Assembly: GCF_000243115.2 (NCBI RefSeq)
Contig: NZ_CP007035.1
Coordinates: 186,001 to 250,000, forward strand
DNA from: Niabella soli DSM 19437
GTDB lineage: Bacteria > Bacteroidota > Bacteroidia > Chitinophagales > Chitinophagaceae
Reading direction: 5' to 3'
Length of the DNA stretch: 64,000 nucleotides
The notes below the pieces were generated by a model. That model worked only from the letters and a program-made list of their open reading frames with translations, ran no database searches and was not told where the DNA came from. This document shows, one piece after another, positions 53,301-62,118 of the stretch. A program made the translations under genes and the position numbers. Position 1 is the stretch's first letter. The number at the start of each line of letters is the position of its first letter.

Positions 53301-54363
53301 ATCTGATATTGTAGACGCAAACGAACTCGCATATATCGGAAAGAGCTATCTGGATGAGGTAGCAATACCGCTTCATAAGGATTATCATTTTGAGGTGGAT
53401 GAGTTTGAGTCGTTTCGTCACTTTCAGGCTTTCCTGAAAAAATGCTCCATTCTGGAATGCCCGGGCATCATAGTATTGGAAGAGCAGGAAAATATGGATA
53501 TCGACAGCGTGCTTACTGAACTCCGGGATAATCCTTTGACTTCGGGTGCCATTATCATCTTGTTGGCCTGTAAAAACAGGGATGCGGAGTATTATCAACC
53601 CCGTAAAATTAATGATATTTACATTGCCCCCTTCAAAGTAAATATGATCGCGGACCGGTTATCATTTTTGCTTCGGTTAAAGATCATTAAGTCCAATAAT
53701 GAAGCACTGAAACCGGCGGATATCCCTACTTACAAGATGGCATTGGGTAAGCGCCTGCTGGATATTGCCGTTTCATCGCTGGCCCTGCTGCTCCTGTCGC
53801 CACTATTACTGATAATAGCCCTGCTGGTGAAACTTTCAGGAAAGGGGCCTATTATTTATAAAAGTAAAAGAGCCGGAACCGGATATAAGATATTTGATTT
53901 TTATAAATTCAGATCGATGTCTGCCGATGCCGACAAAAAATTACAGCAACTGAGCACAACTCATAATCAGTATGCCACTGCCGACACAAACGAGCCAAAA
54001 GCATTTGTGAAGATCCTGAATGATCCCCGGATCACAAAAATCGGTGCTTTTTTAAGAAAAACCAGCCTGGACGAGCTTCCACAATTATTTAATGTCTTAA
54101 AGGGAGATATGTCTTTAGTTGGGAACAGGCCTTTACCTTTGTATGAAGCGGAGCTATTGACGTCTGATCAATTTGCCATGCGTTTCCTGGGTCCTGCCGG
54201 GATTACGGGCCTGTGGCAGATCAGTAAAAGGGGACAGGCGGAAATGTCAAGTGAAGAACGCATCAGTCTGGACAACCATTACGCGCAATATGCATCGTTT
54301 TGGATGGACCTTAAAATCGTGTTGAAAACAATACCAGCAATGCTGCAAAAAGAGAAAGTATAA
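53257..54363 (+). CDS. Initiating sugar transferase with N-terminal pseudo-receiver domain
   Basis: Polyisoprenyl-phosphate glycosyl-1-phosphate transferase that starts polysaccharide repeat units, 368 residues. The C-terminal 200 residues are the bacterial sugar transferase domain: KRLLDIAVSSLALLLLSPLLL membrane helix, YKSKRAGTGYKIFDFYKFRSM, SLDELPQLFNVLKGDMSLVGNRPLP and GPAGITGLWQISKRG. Residues 1 to about 145 resemble a receiver with lost key residues: the strand IIVLEEQ has Glu where Asp is expected, IILLAC has Ala for Thr, and DIYIAPFKV lacks the Lys. The start is ATG 53257 inside the upstream receiver gene; no other in-frame Met exists before about residue 80. The sugar is unknown. The pairing with an intact receiver suggests phospho-control of initiation. 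Confidence 0.9.
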   Translation: MQSNLSLGQDLRYFKSDIVDANELAYIGKSYLDEVAIPLHKDYHFEVDEFESFRHFQAFLKKCSILECPGIIVLEEQENMDIDSVLTELRDNPLTSGAIIILLACKNRDAEYYQPRKINDIYIAPFKVNMIADRLSFLLRLKIIKSNNEALKPADIPTYKMALGKRLLDIAVSSLALLLLSPLLLIIALLVKLSGKGPIIYKSKRAGTGYKIFDFYKFRSMSADADKKLQQLSTTHNQYATADTNEPKAFVKILNDPRITKIGAFLRKTSLDELPQLFNVLKGDMSLVGNRPLPLYEAELLTSDQFAMRFLGPAGITGLWQISKRGQAEMSSEERISLDNHYAQYASFWMDLKIVLKTIPAMLQKEKV

Positions 54364-54390
54364 TATTTATCTACAAAAAAAACGCTTATA

Positions 54391-55098
54391 ATGAGAACTT
54401 ATTGCCTTACTACCACTTTATTGTTATGTTTATTAAGTTTTATCCCCGCCAGATCCCAGGAGTCTTTGGTAGGAGATATAGATCGTGATCTTCTTACAAA
54501 ATACATTGCGCTGGCCCGTCAGAATTTCCCACGGGTGAAAAGTTTCCACGCTCGTGAGGAAAAGGCCAGGAGTATGGTGACCACTGCACAGATGTCCTGG
54601 TTCGATATGTTTAATGCAGGCTATTATTACCGGCCGGAGACTAGCACAGGCAGTGGCACCACCACTGGTGGCGGTGTTACCCCTAACGGACAGTTGATCA
54701 CCAGCGGTTTCCTCTTTGGTGCAACCATTAATTTGGGATCGCTGCTTTCCAAGCCTTCACTAGTTAAGGCGGCCAAGGCAGATTATAAAGCCGCAGTTGC
54801 GGACAATGCAGAGTATGATATCATGCTAGCCAACGATGTCCGGTCCAGATATTATGACTACCTTGCTGCCAGAAAGCAGTTGGTGATCCGGAACCTTTCC
54901 GCGCAAAACCTGAAAGGTATAGCAAATGACGCCCAGGCAAAATATGAAAAAGGGTCAATACCACTGGATGTTTATACCATCTCTAAAAATGCGGCTACCG
55001 AGGCAGCGGCCCAGGCATTGGGTGCAGAGGTGACTTATCTTAAAGCAAAAGATGCTTTGGAAGATCTTATTGGCGCCAAATTAGAAACTGTAAAATAG
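54391..55098 (+). CDS. Half-length TolC-family outer-membrane protein in the polysaccharide locus
   Basis: Secreted protein of 235 residues with signal peptide MRTYCLTTTLLLCLLSFIPARSQ. The body has the alpha-helical, Ala/Lys-rich pattern of one OEP repeat (YIALARQNFPRVKSFHAREEKARSMV, ANDVRSRYYDYLAARKQLVIRNL, TEAAAQALGAEVTYLKAKDALEDLIG), with a strand-like Gly-rich turn STGSGTTTGGG. Normal TolC proteins have two such repeats and over 400 residues, so this one would need more copies to close a channel, or it is a different kind of exporter part. It sits where a Wza-type export protein would be expected, 27 bases after the sugar transferase and 19 before the Wzc-like gene. Confidence 0.8.
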   Translation: MRTYCLTTTLLLCLLSFIPARSQESLVGDIDRDLLTKYIALARQNFPRVKSFHAREEKARSMVTTAQMSWFDMFNAGYYYRPETSTGSGTTTGGGVTPNGQLITSGFLFGATINLGSLLSKPSLVKAAKADYKAAVADNAEYDIMLANDVRSRYYDYLAARKQLVIRNLSAQNLKGIANDAQAKYEKGSIPLDVYTISKNAATEAAAQALGAEVTYLKAKDALEDLIGAKLETVK

Positions 55099-55117
55099 CA
55101 CCAGGAAAAAAAATCAA

Positions 55118-57343
55118 ATGAACCTCAATCTAAACCTGAAAGATTTTTTAAAATATTTATTCCGTTTTAAATGGCTGTTGATTATTGTGCCGGCCGTTTG
55201 TTTGGTCATTTCTTATTTTTTTATAAAAAAAATGCCCAAGAAGTATGTTTCTGAGGCACTAATTGCAACGGGAATCACGGGGCAATTTCAGCAATCGATA
55301 GCAACCGATCAGCAGGGGATGGATTATTTTAAAATGAGCCAGCAGTTTGGCAACCTTTTGGAATTGCTCCAGTCAAAGCGCGTGATCAATATGTTGTCTT
55401 ACCAACTGATTCTGCATGATCTGAGGGACCCAAAGTCGCCGTTTTTGGAATATTCCAAGCTGATGAAGCAATTAACGCCAGCACAAAAGGATCAGGTTAT
55501 TGCCGGGTATGAAAAACGTCTTTCCGAAAATGAAATTATATCTTTGGCGGATAACGACGGGCCCATCCAATTCTTTGATATTTTAAAATCGAAGGGGTAT
55601 GATGAACAGAGTATTTTAAAAAACCTGAAAGTGGCCCGCAATGGCGAAAGCGATTTTATTAAGGTCTCCTATACATCTCCCAATCCTCATTTGTCCACAT
55701 TTGTTGTCAATAGTCTGTCTACCGATTTTATTTCTTATTACACAGACCTTACGCTTGCAGGGCAAAAAAAATCAATGTCGATCCTTGACACGGTTCTTAA
55801 AACGAAGCAGCAAACGCTGGAAGAAAAAAGCGCTCAACTGAGCAGTTCCATATCCAGCGCTAACGCAGCTGCTTCCGGAGCGCAGATCGCACAAAGGAAA
55901 TCGGATATGTCCTATCAGCGCCTTAATGAAGCAGAGGGACAAAAGGCTCAAATGCTGAGAACCATTAGTTCGATCCAGGGAGCTATAAATGATATCAATA
56001 ATAAATTAAATGGCGGTGGCGGTTATCTTGAGCAGCCGCGTTCATCGTCAACAGCAAATGCAGAGATTGTAAATCTCGATAATCAATTAAATATCGCCAA
56101 TCAGCGCTATATCAATAATAATTTCAGCCCGCGGGATAAAGCGACGATCGATTCGCTGCAATTGTTAAAAACGCGCCTGATCGCCTCCAGTTCCGCAGGT
56201 TCATCCACCGCTAATCCGACGGCTATCCGCCAGGGCCTTATTGATCAGAAAATGAAGCTGGAAAGTGATCTGGCTTCTGCCAAAAGCAGTATGGCAACAA
56301 TAGATCAACAGCTTAACGCGTTAAAAGCAACTGCCGGGCCGTTATCAGGAGGTGTTGTGCTATCTAATGGCAATCAACAGGAAATAGTTCAGGGCGCCGA
56401 CATTGCCGCCAGGGACTATGCTGATGTTCAACAGAGATATGAACAAATGATGCTTGCCGCCAAAGCCGGAGTGAAGCTTACATTGGCGGAACCGGGATTG
56501 CCGGGGACGGCGGAACCTTCAAAGGGCCTGCAGCTTTTGGCGTTGTCGGGCATTTCAAGTGTATTGGTTTGCCTGCTATTGCTTTTGGTAACGTTTATGC
56601 TGAACAACACCCTGAATACACCCGAGCAACTGGAAGCGGGCATGCACCAGAAAGTGCTGGGGTTTCTAAATTATATTCCGGAAGAAGACAAAGATCTCCG
56701 AACCATATGGAAAGACAAGGGGACTGTACCCAGCTATTCGGCCTATAAAGATCTGTTACGGTTGCTCCGGTTTGAACTGACGGAACGGCTCAGGGATGAT
56801 AGGAACGTACTGGGGATCACAAGTGTACTGCCGGGCGAAGGAAAGACCTTCCTGGCTGGCAGTCTTTGTTACGCTTTTGCAATGACCGGAAAAAATGTTT
56901 TGTTAATAAGTGATGGGAACGAGTCTTTAATGGATCTTGTTTCCAATAAAAAAAGTAAACGGGAGTCTTCCCAGGGGTTTGAGTCTTTCATTGTTAAAAA
57001 GGAGATTGAAGTGGAAGACCGGATCACTATCTTAAACAAAAACCCTTCAACCACTTCGCTACTTGAGTTGAGAGACAGTCAGAGCCTTCAGGCTGGGTTT
57101 CAGGTGTTGAAAGAAACATTTGACGTGGTAGTGGTGGATATTGGCAGTGCACAGGATATACACAGTATTAGAGAATGGCTGATGTTTTGTGATCATAACC
57201 TGGCTGTTTATGAGGCCGGGCAAAAATTAACAGACCAGCACCGGGAAGTGAGTCGCTTTCTATCTGCTCAGCCCGGATTTATTGGATGGGTGCTTAATAA
57301 AGTACAATTAAAACCTAACCATCGCATTGCAGCAAAAGTATAG
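55118..57343 (+). CDS. Wzc-like polysaccharide chain-length regulator with P-loop domain lacking a Tyr tail
   Basis: Inner-membrane polysaccharide co-polymerase, 741 residues. A first membrane helix (about 14-36, LLIIVPAVCLVISYFFI), a long periplasmic region with coiled coil (about 230-440), and a second helix (about 470-495, LLALSGISSVLVCLLLLLVTFML) precede a cytoplasmic nucleotide-binding domain: Walker A in LPGEGKTFLAG (about residue 571), Walker A' reduced to VLLISDGN, and Walker B in FDVVVVDIGSAQD (about 671). The protein ends RIAAKV without the tyrosine cluster of true bacterial tyrosine kinases. It probably sets chain length with the Wzy-like protein that starts five bases later. Confidence 0.88.
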   Translation: MNLNLNLKDFLKYLFRFKWLLIIVPAVCLVISYFFIKKMPKKYVSEALIATGITGQFQQSIATDQQGMDYFKMSQQFGNLLELLQSKRVINMLSYQLILHDLRDPKSPFLEYSKLMKQLTPAQKDQVIAGYEKRLSENEIISLADNDGPIQFFDILKSKGYDEQSILKNLKVARNGESDFIKVSYTSPNPHLSTFVVNSLSTDFISYYTDLTLAGQKKSMSILDTVLKTKQQTLEEKSAQLSSSISSANAAASGAQIAQRKSDMSYQRLNEAEGQKAQMLRTISSIQGAINDINNKLNGGGGYLEQPRSSSTANAEIVNLDNQLNIANQRYINNNFSPRDKATIDSLQLLKTRLIASSSAGSSTANPTAIRQGLIDQKMKLESDLASAKSSMATIDQQLNALKATAGPLSGGVVLSNGNQQEIVQGADIAARDYADVQQRYEQMMLAAKAGVKLTLAEPGLPGTAEPSKGLQLLALSGISSVLVCLLLLLVTFMLNNTLNTPEQLEAGMHQKVLGFLNYIPEEDKDLRTIWKDKGTVPSYSAYKDLLRLLRFELTERLRDDRNVLGITSVLPGEGKTFLAGSLCYAFAMTGKNVLLISDGNESLMDLVSNKKSKRESSQGFESFIVKKEIEVEDRITILNKNPSTTSLLELRDSQSLQAGFQVLKETFDVVVVDIGSAQDIHSIREWLMFCDHNLAVYEAGQKLTDQHREVSRFLSAQPGFIGWVLNKVQLKPNHRIAAKV

Positions 57344-57348
57344 ATTGG

Positions 57349-58791
57349 ATGATGTTGCGGCCGCTCAAAACCATAAAATTATCAAAAAAGGGATACGCAT
57401 TTATCGCGCTGGGGGTGGTGGTGGCTGTTCTGTCTTGTGTATGGAGCATAAAATCACAAAACCCTGCGTTTTTCTTTGCCCCGGTGCTGGTGCTGGTTAG
57501 TTTTGCTTTTTTGGTGGCCCTGTTCAGAGAGCCTATGGTCGGACTGATCGCAACGATCGCTTATTGTTTTCTGCTCGGGATCCCCGCAAGGGAAATAGGG
57601 GGCGTATCTTATGGCATGGGCATTGAATTGCTGCTATTGCTGACGTTGCTTTCGGTATGGTACCATGCCCCGCGCTATAATTTTTCCGGTTTAAGAAGTG
57701 AGTTGATGGCACTGATGCTTATATGGTTTATCATAAGTGTGCTGGAAGTCATGAACCCTTCCGGCGCCAGCGTCAGAGGATGGCTGCAGGAAATCAGAGG
57801 TGCGGCCTTATACCCGCTGTTGATAACCGGGTTGGGGACAATTTTATTGACAAAGAAAAAATACGTTACTGTTTTTGTGGGGTTAATCGTCACTCTTTCT
57901 GTTATAGCGGCCCTGAACGGAGTGAAACAAAAACAGATCGGCCCATCGCGTGGGGAACAGGCTTTTCTGGACAATGGAGGAGCCGTCACACATATACTGG
58001 GCGGCCAGTTACGGGTATTTTCCTTTTACCAGGATGCTGGACAGTTTGGAGCTTCAATGGCTGTATTTGTTATTATTGCATTGGTGCTGGCTGTTGGAAT
58101 AAAACAATTTAGAAAACGATTATACTATTTCCTTTGCGTGCCCCTGTTTGGTTATGCGATGCTGATTTCCGGAACGCGGGGATCGTTTTTTGCGTTGGTT
58201 GCTGCGGCAGCATTTGCGCTGTTGCTTACAAAAAATTTTAAAGCGCTGCTGATTGGCAGTATTTTATTAGGTGGATTTGTGGGTTTCCTTAAGTTTACGA
58301 CTATCGGGAATGCCAATTATGGTATTTACCGGCTACGTACCGCTGTAGACCCGCAGGATGCTTCACTGAATTTACGATTCTTTAATCAGCAAAGATTAGC
58401 GCAGTACCTTCAGAGCAGACCTTTGGGGGGAGGGCTGGGGGTAATTGGTGCTTTTGGGCATGAATACAATCAGGGACAATTTCTTGCTACAATTGAGCCA
58501 GACAGCTATTGGGTAAAGGTTTGGGCTATGTATGGTATTGTGGGCTTTACCCTGTGGTTTTGCATCATTATGTACCTTTTAGGAAAATGTTGTGGCATTA
58601 TCTGGAAGGCGCGCGACCCTGATCTTAAAGTGAAACTGATTGCACTGGGGGCGGGGATAGCCGGAGTATTTTTATGCAGTTATGGCAATGAGGTAATTAA
58701 TAATATGCCCTCTTCAATTATGGTGAACCTTTCATTTGCCATTATCTTCAATTCACCGCGGATGAGCGATGAAAAAACAACGCTCCATTGA
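57349..58791 (+). CDS. O-antigen polymerase/ligase-like membrane protein (Wzy type)
   Basis: Multi-helix membrane protein of 480 residues with about 11 predicted helices and a large periplasmic loop (about 330-390), where the RFFNQQRLAQYLQSRPLGGGLGV segment matches the Wzy_C-like signature of O-antigen polymerases and ligases. Helix and loop segments LISGTRGSFFALVAAAAFALL and VRGWLQEIRGAALYPLLITG contain conserved Arg residues expected for undecaprenyl-linked substrates. It begins five bases after the Wzc-like gene. Whether it polymerises the repeat units (Wzy) or ligates cannot be told from sequence; the setting favours Wzy. Confidence 0.85.
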   Translation: MMLRPLKTIKLSKKGYAFIALGVVVAVLSCVWSIKSQNPAFFFAPVLVLVSFAFLVALFREPMVGLIATIAYCFLLGIPAREIGGVSYGMGIELLLLLTLLSVWYHAPRYNFSGLRSELMALMLIWFIISVLEVMNPSGASVRGWLQEIRGAALYPLLITGLGTILLTKKKYVTVFVGLIVTLSVIAALNGVKQKQIGPSRGEQAFLDNGGAVTHILGGQLRVFSFYQDAGQFGASMAVFVIIALVLAVGIKQFRKRLYYFLCVPLFGYAMLISGTRGSFFALVAAAAFALLLTKNFKALLIGSILLGGFVGFLKFTTIGNANYGIYRLRTAVDPQDASLNLRFFNQQRLAQYLQSRPLGGGLGVIGAFGHEYNQGQFLATIEPDSYWVKVWAMYGIVGFTLWFCIIMYLLGKCCGIIWKARDPDLKVKLIALGAGIAGVFLCSYGNEVINNMPSSIMVNLSFAIIFNSPRMSDEKTTLH

Positions 58792-58820
58792 TTCACATGC
58801 TTAAATAAAAAATTTTAAAA

Positions 58821-58898
58821 ATGCCGTTCCTGATTTTTGCAATTCCGGGCTTGTTGTGCTTCCTTTGGGGATTAAAGAGGGGGTATAAGAAGCCGTAA
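58821..58898 (+). CDS. Possible 25-residue membrane microprotein
   Basis: Short frame between the polymerase and glycosyltransferase genes: MPFLIFAIPGLLCFLWGLKR followed by GYKKP. One hydrophobic helix with a positively charged tail, in the same strand and within the operon. An A-rich leader (TTTTAAAA just before the ATG) fits local start sites. It is too short to judge by codon use, so chance cannot be ruled out. Confidence 0.4.
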   Translation: MPFLIFAIPGLLCFLWGLKRGYKKP

Positions 58899-58934
58899 TC
58901 CCATCTGGGACTACCACGGTTTTCGGAATATATA

Positions 58935-60122
58935 ATGGATGTGAAAATAGCTATCTCGCTAATGGTAATATGGACTACGATACAGGTTATTATAGGAATG
59001 TATTTGGTACTTCCTGTTTTGTTTTATTTACTTTTTATTGTTCTGAAAAAAAAAGGGCCCGAACCTTTGCCGTCCGATTCGTTTAATGAAAATATTGCAA
59101 TTATTGTAACAGCTTATCACGAAATTGCTCATATCCCGGATACGGTTGAATCGATCCTGAATTCAGACTATTCAAATTTTATTTGCTATGTGGTCCTGGA
59201 TAATTGTGATGATATATCGTCCCTTCATTTCGAAGACGGCAGGGTAGTTTTGCTAAAACCTCCAACTGTCCTGGGCGGAAATGTGTATTCTCATTTTTAT
59301 GCTATTGAGCATTTTGTCCGGCCGCACCGGTATTTTACAATTATAGATAGTGATAATCTGGTAGCGAAAAATTATCTTACCGAAATTGCCGCCAGCCTGC
59401 AAAAGGGTTATACTGCTGTGCAGGGTATCCGTGAGGCCAAAAATTTAGATACGCAATATGCTTGTCTGGATGCGGCCAGGGATCTGTATTATCATTTTTA
59501 CGATGGGCTGGTGTTATATCGCATCGGCTCTTCTGCAACGCTTGCTGGTTCGGGCATGGCCTTTGAAACGGCGCTTTACAAAGAATGTTTGGGGCATAAA
59601 GATGTATCGGGTGCCGGGTTTGACAAAGTATTGCAATATGAAATAGTGAAAAGAAAGGTACGTATTGCCTACAACGACCGTGCGGTGGTATATGATCACA
59701 AAACGGCGCACCCGGCGCAATTGGTAAACCAGCGTGCCCGATGGATCAACACCTGGTTTAAATATTTTAGCTATGGTTTTGACCTCCTGTTCAGGAGTGC
59801 AAAATCCCGAAGCTGGAATCAGTTTTTGTTTGGAACGGTTCTTTTAAGGCCTCCGTTGTTTATTTTGCTCGCTATTGCATTTTTATTTGCAGCAATTAAT
59901 TTAATTTTTGATCCCTATGCAGCGCTTCTGTGGGCGGGCGGTTTTTTGCTGTTTGTGGTGGGATTTGCGTTGGCGTTAGTTTATTATAAGGCCGATAAAA
60001 GAATTATCCGCGCGCTGAAAAGGATTCCTTTTTTTATCTATTACCAATTTGTTTCCCTGTTTTATTCAAGAAATGCCAACCGGCGATCTGTAGCCACCCG
60101 GCATTTTACAAACCATGAATGA
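58935..60122 (+). CDS. Membrane-bound family 2 glycosyltransferase (processive type)
   Basis: A 395-residue GT2 enzyme. An N-terminal helix (about 8-37) precedes the GT-A domain: IAIIVTAYHEIAHIPDTVESIL, FTIIDSDNLV with the DxD-type SD, the acceptor region GSGMAFETALYKE, GAGFDK as the acidic base region, and QRARW, the QxxRW motif of processive enzymes. Two C-terminal helices (about 295-345) follow. The set of motifs is like cellulose or hyaluronan synthase families, but shorter. It probably transfers sugars on the cytoplasmic face of the growing lipid-linked unit or polymer; the donor is unknown, with UDP-GlcA one possibility given the nearby ugd. Confidence 0.88.
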   Translation: MDVKIAISLMVIWTTIQVIIGMYLVLPVLFYLLFIVLKKKGPEPLPSDSFNENIAIIVTAYHEIAHIPDTVESILNSDYSNFICYVVLDNCDDISSLHFEDGRVVLLKPPTVLGGNVYSHFYAIEHFVRPHRYFTIIDSDNLVAKNYLTEIAASLQKGYTAVQGIREAKNLDTQYACLDAARDLYYHFYDGLVLYRIGSSATLAGSGMAFETALYKECLGHKDVSGAGFDKVLQYEIVKRKVRIAYNDRAVVYDHKTAHPAQLVNQRARWINTWFKYFSYGFDLLFRSAKSRSWNQFLFGTVLLRPPLFILLAIAFLFAAINLIFDPYAALLWAGGFLLFVVGFALALVYYKADKRIIRALKRIPFFIYYQFVSLFYSRNANRRSVATRHFTNHE

Positions 60123-60141
60123 TTTTGTTAAATAGTATTTT

Positions 60142-61350
60142 ATGCTAAGGGGTAAAGATATTATCATCGTGGGCCAGCAGCCGTGGGACACGGAAATTGG
60201 CAGTAATTGCAAGGATATTGCATTGGAACTTAGCAAATACAACAGGGTGCTTTATGTAAACTCCCCTCTTGACCGTATTTCAAAATGGAGGAACAAAGAT
60301 CAGCCGGCAATAAAAAAAAGAATTGAGGTGATTGCGGGCGTCGCTTCGGGAATAATACCGGTTACTGAAAGTTTGTTTAACCTGTACCCGGATTGTATTG
60401 TAGAATCCGTTAACTGGATCCCGTTTACTCCCCTTTTTCGGAAAATTAACCGGCTTAATAATAAAAGATTTGCGCGATCCATTTTAAAGGCGATTGATCA
60501 GTTGGGGTTTAAGGACTACCTGTTGATTAATGATAGTGAAATGTTTAAAGCGTTTCACCTAAAGGAGTTTTTAAATCCGGTGCTCTCTGCTTATTATTCC
60601 AGGGACAACCTTATGGGCGTTAATTACTGGCGAAGGCACGGATTGCAACTGGAACCGGAGCTGATCGCTAAAAGTGACCTGTGCCTGGCAAATTCCGAAT
60701 ACTTGCGCGCTTACTGCGGAAAGTACAATCCCGATTCCTACTATGTTGGACAGGGATGTGATTTTACTTCTTTCAATGAAGCGCCGCGTGCTGTGCCCGG
60801 GGAAATGCAGGGTATCCCAAAGCCGATCATTGGCTATGTGGGTGCTTTATGGACTACACGACTTGATCTGCCGTTGCTGGAAAGTATCGCAGATAAAAGA
60901 AAGGACTGGAGCTTTGTTTTTGTAGGGCCGGAAGATGAACATTTTCAAAGAAGCAGGCTGCATCATATGTCCAATGTGCATTTCTCCGGGGCTAAAAAGC
61001 CTGAAATGCTGGCTACTTATATCAGCGCTTTTGATGTGTGTATGAACCCGCAATATGTGAACCCGATTACCATCGGCAATTATCCCCGGAAGATCGACGA
61101 ATATTTGGCAATGGGCAAGCCCACGATTGCCACGCTTACTGAATCCATGCTTTATTTTAAGGATTATGTAGCGCTGGCTAATAATGAGCAGGAATATATT
61201 GATGGCATTGAACGCCTGCTGGCAACCGACGGCGCCGGATTACAACGTGACCGGAGAACCTTTGCATTGTCTCATAGCTGGGAAAATAGCGTGGAATTAA
61301 TGGCACAGGCATTTGCAAAAGTTGCTGTTCAAAAGGGGAAAATACTCTAG
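60142..61350 (+). CDS. GT-B fold glycosyltransferase
   Basis: Cytoplasmic glycosyltransferase of 402 residues, without membrane helices. Features of the GT1/GT4 group: N-terminal KDIIIVGQQPWDTEIGSNCKDIALEL, central GYVGALWTTRLDLPLLESIADKR and SFVFVGPEDE after the linker, and a C-terminal donor-binding block with FDVCMNPQYVNPITIGNYPRKIDEYLAMGKP, with Glu in KIDEYLA as the likely nucleotide-ribose ligand. It follows the GT2 gene by 19 bases and is the last plus-strand gene of the locus. The donor sugar is not predictable. Confidence 0.86.
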   Translation: MLRGKDIIIVGQQPWDTEIGSNCKDIALELSKYNRVLYVNSPLDRISKWRNKDQPAIKKRIEVIAGVASGIIPVTESLFNLYPDCIVESVNWIPFTPLFRKINRLNNKRFARSILKAIDQLGFKDYLLINDSEMFKAFHLKEFLNPVLSAYYSRDNLMGVNYWRRHGLQLEPELIAKSDLCLANSEYLRAYCGKYNPDSYYVGQGCDFTSFNEAPRAVPGEMQGIPKPIIGYVGALWTTRLDLPLLESIADKRKDWSFVFVGPEDEHFQRSRLHHMSNVHFSGAKKPEMLATYISAFDVCMNPQYVNPITIGNYPRKIDEYLAMGKPTIATLTESMLYFKDYVALANNEQEYIDGIERLLATDGAGLQRDRRTFALSHSWENSVELMAQAFAKVAVQKGKIL

Positions 61351-61358
61351 TTACCTGA

Positions 61359-62096
61359 TTATTTCAACTTTAACCGGTGCACGATATTTTTTGCTATTTG
61401 TTTATAAAACTTGGGTTGAAACCTGCGGGTGAGAATATCGATAAACCCGGCAACGCCTGTGTCAGGCAAAATGTCGATACGGTTCAGCGCATAAATATTA
61501 GCAGAAGAATTATTGCGGGACCAGTTTGTAGTAAAGGCTGCCTTGTACCCGTTTTTCTTTAAGTAGCCCACATCGCGTTTTTCGCGGTGCTCCAGTTGCC
61601 CAAACGGGTAGGCGAAAAATTCCGTTTTTTTCCCAAGCTGGTGCTCCAGGTCTTCTTTGGATTGCCTGAATTCTTTTTCTTTTACAGCCGCTGTGATATG
61701 CCCGAATGATACATGATCGTATCCGTGCGAGCCAAAAGTGATCAGGGGTTCCTGGTCCAGTTCCTTTATTTCTTCCCAGGTCATGATGGTTGTTTTATGC
61801 GCGCCTCCATCCCAGGTATTGTAGTTTCCAACATGATGAGTGGGTACAAAGATAATCAGGGGAACTTTGTATTTTTTTATAATGGGAAGCACCAGTTCCC
61901 TAAGGCAAACATAGGCGTCGTCAAATGTAACAGTGATATACCTTTTTTTATTGGCCCCGTCAATTTCCGCAATATATTCATCTGCCGCCACCGGATTGAA
62001 ATGTTCGCTGATGTATTTCATCTGCGCCTCAAAATCAGACAGCGATACGGTGTTGAAGTCTTTCTCCGGAGCAATGTTGTGGTACATTAAGATCAT
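61359..62096 (-). CDS. Polysaccharide deacetylase (NodB homology, CE4)
   Basis: Metal-dependent deacetylase of 245 residues. Motif 1 TFDDAYVCL supplies the catalytic base and a metal Asp. Motif 2 is SHGYDHVSFGH, with the H-x3-H-like histidines shortened to HGYDH. Motif 3 is FFAYPFGQLEHREKRDVGYLKKNGYKAAFTTN, the usual PxG block. There is no signal peptide: the protein starts MILMYHNIAPEKDF, so it may act in the cytoplasm or be exported without a known signal. It may remove N-acetyl groups from the polysaccharide. It is convergent with the GT-B gene, eight bases apart, and lies in line with two glycosyltransferases on the minus strand. Confidence 0.85.
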   Translation of the reverse strand: MILMYHNIAPEKDFNTVSLSDFEAQMKYISEHFNPVAADEYIAEIDGANKKRYITVTFDDAYVCLRELVLPIIKKYKVPLIIFVPTHHVGNYNTWDGGAHKTTIMTWEEIKELDQEPLITFGSHGYDHVSFGHITAAVKEKEFRQSKEDLEHQLGKKTEFFAYPFGQLEHREKRDVGYLKKNGYKAAFTTNWSRNNSSANIYALNRIDILPDTGVAGFIDILTRRFQPKFYKQIAKNIVHRLKLK

Positions 62097-62118
62097 AATA
62101 ACCTTTTGAGCAAAGGTG

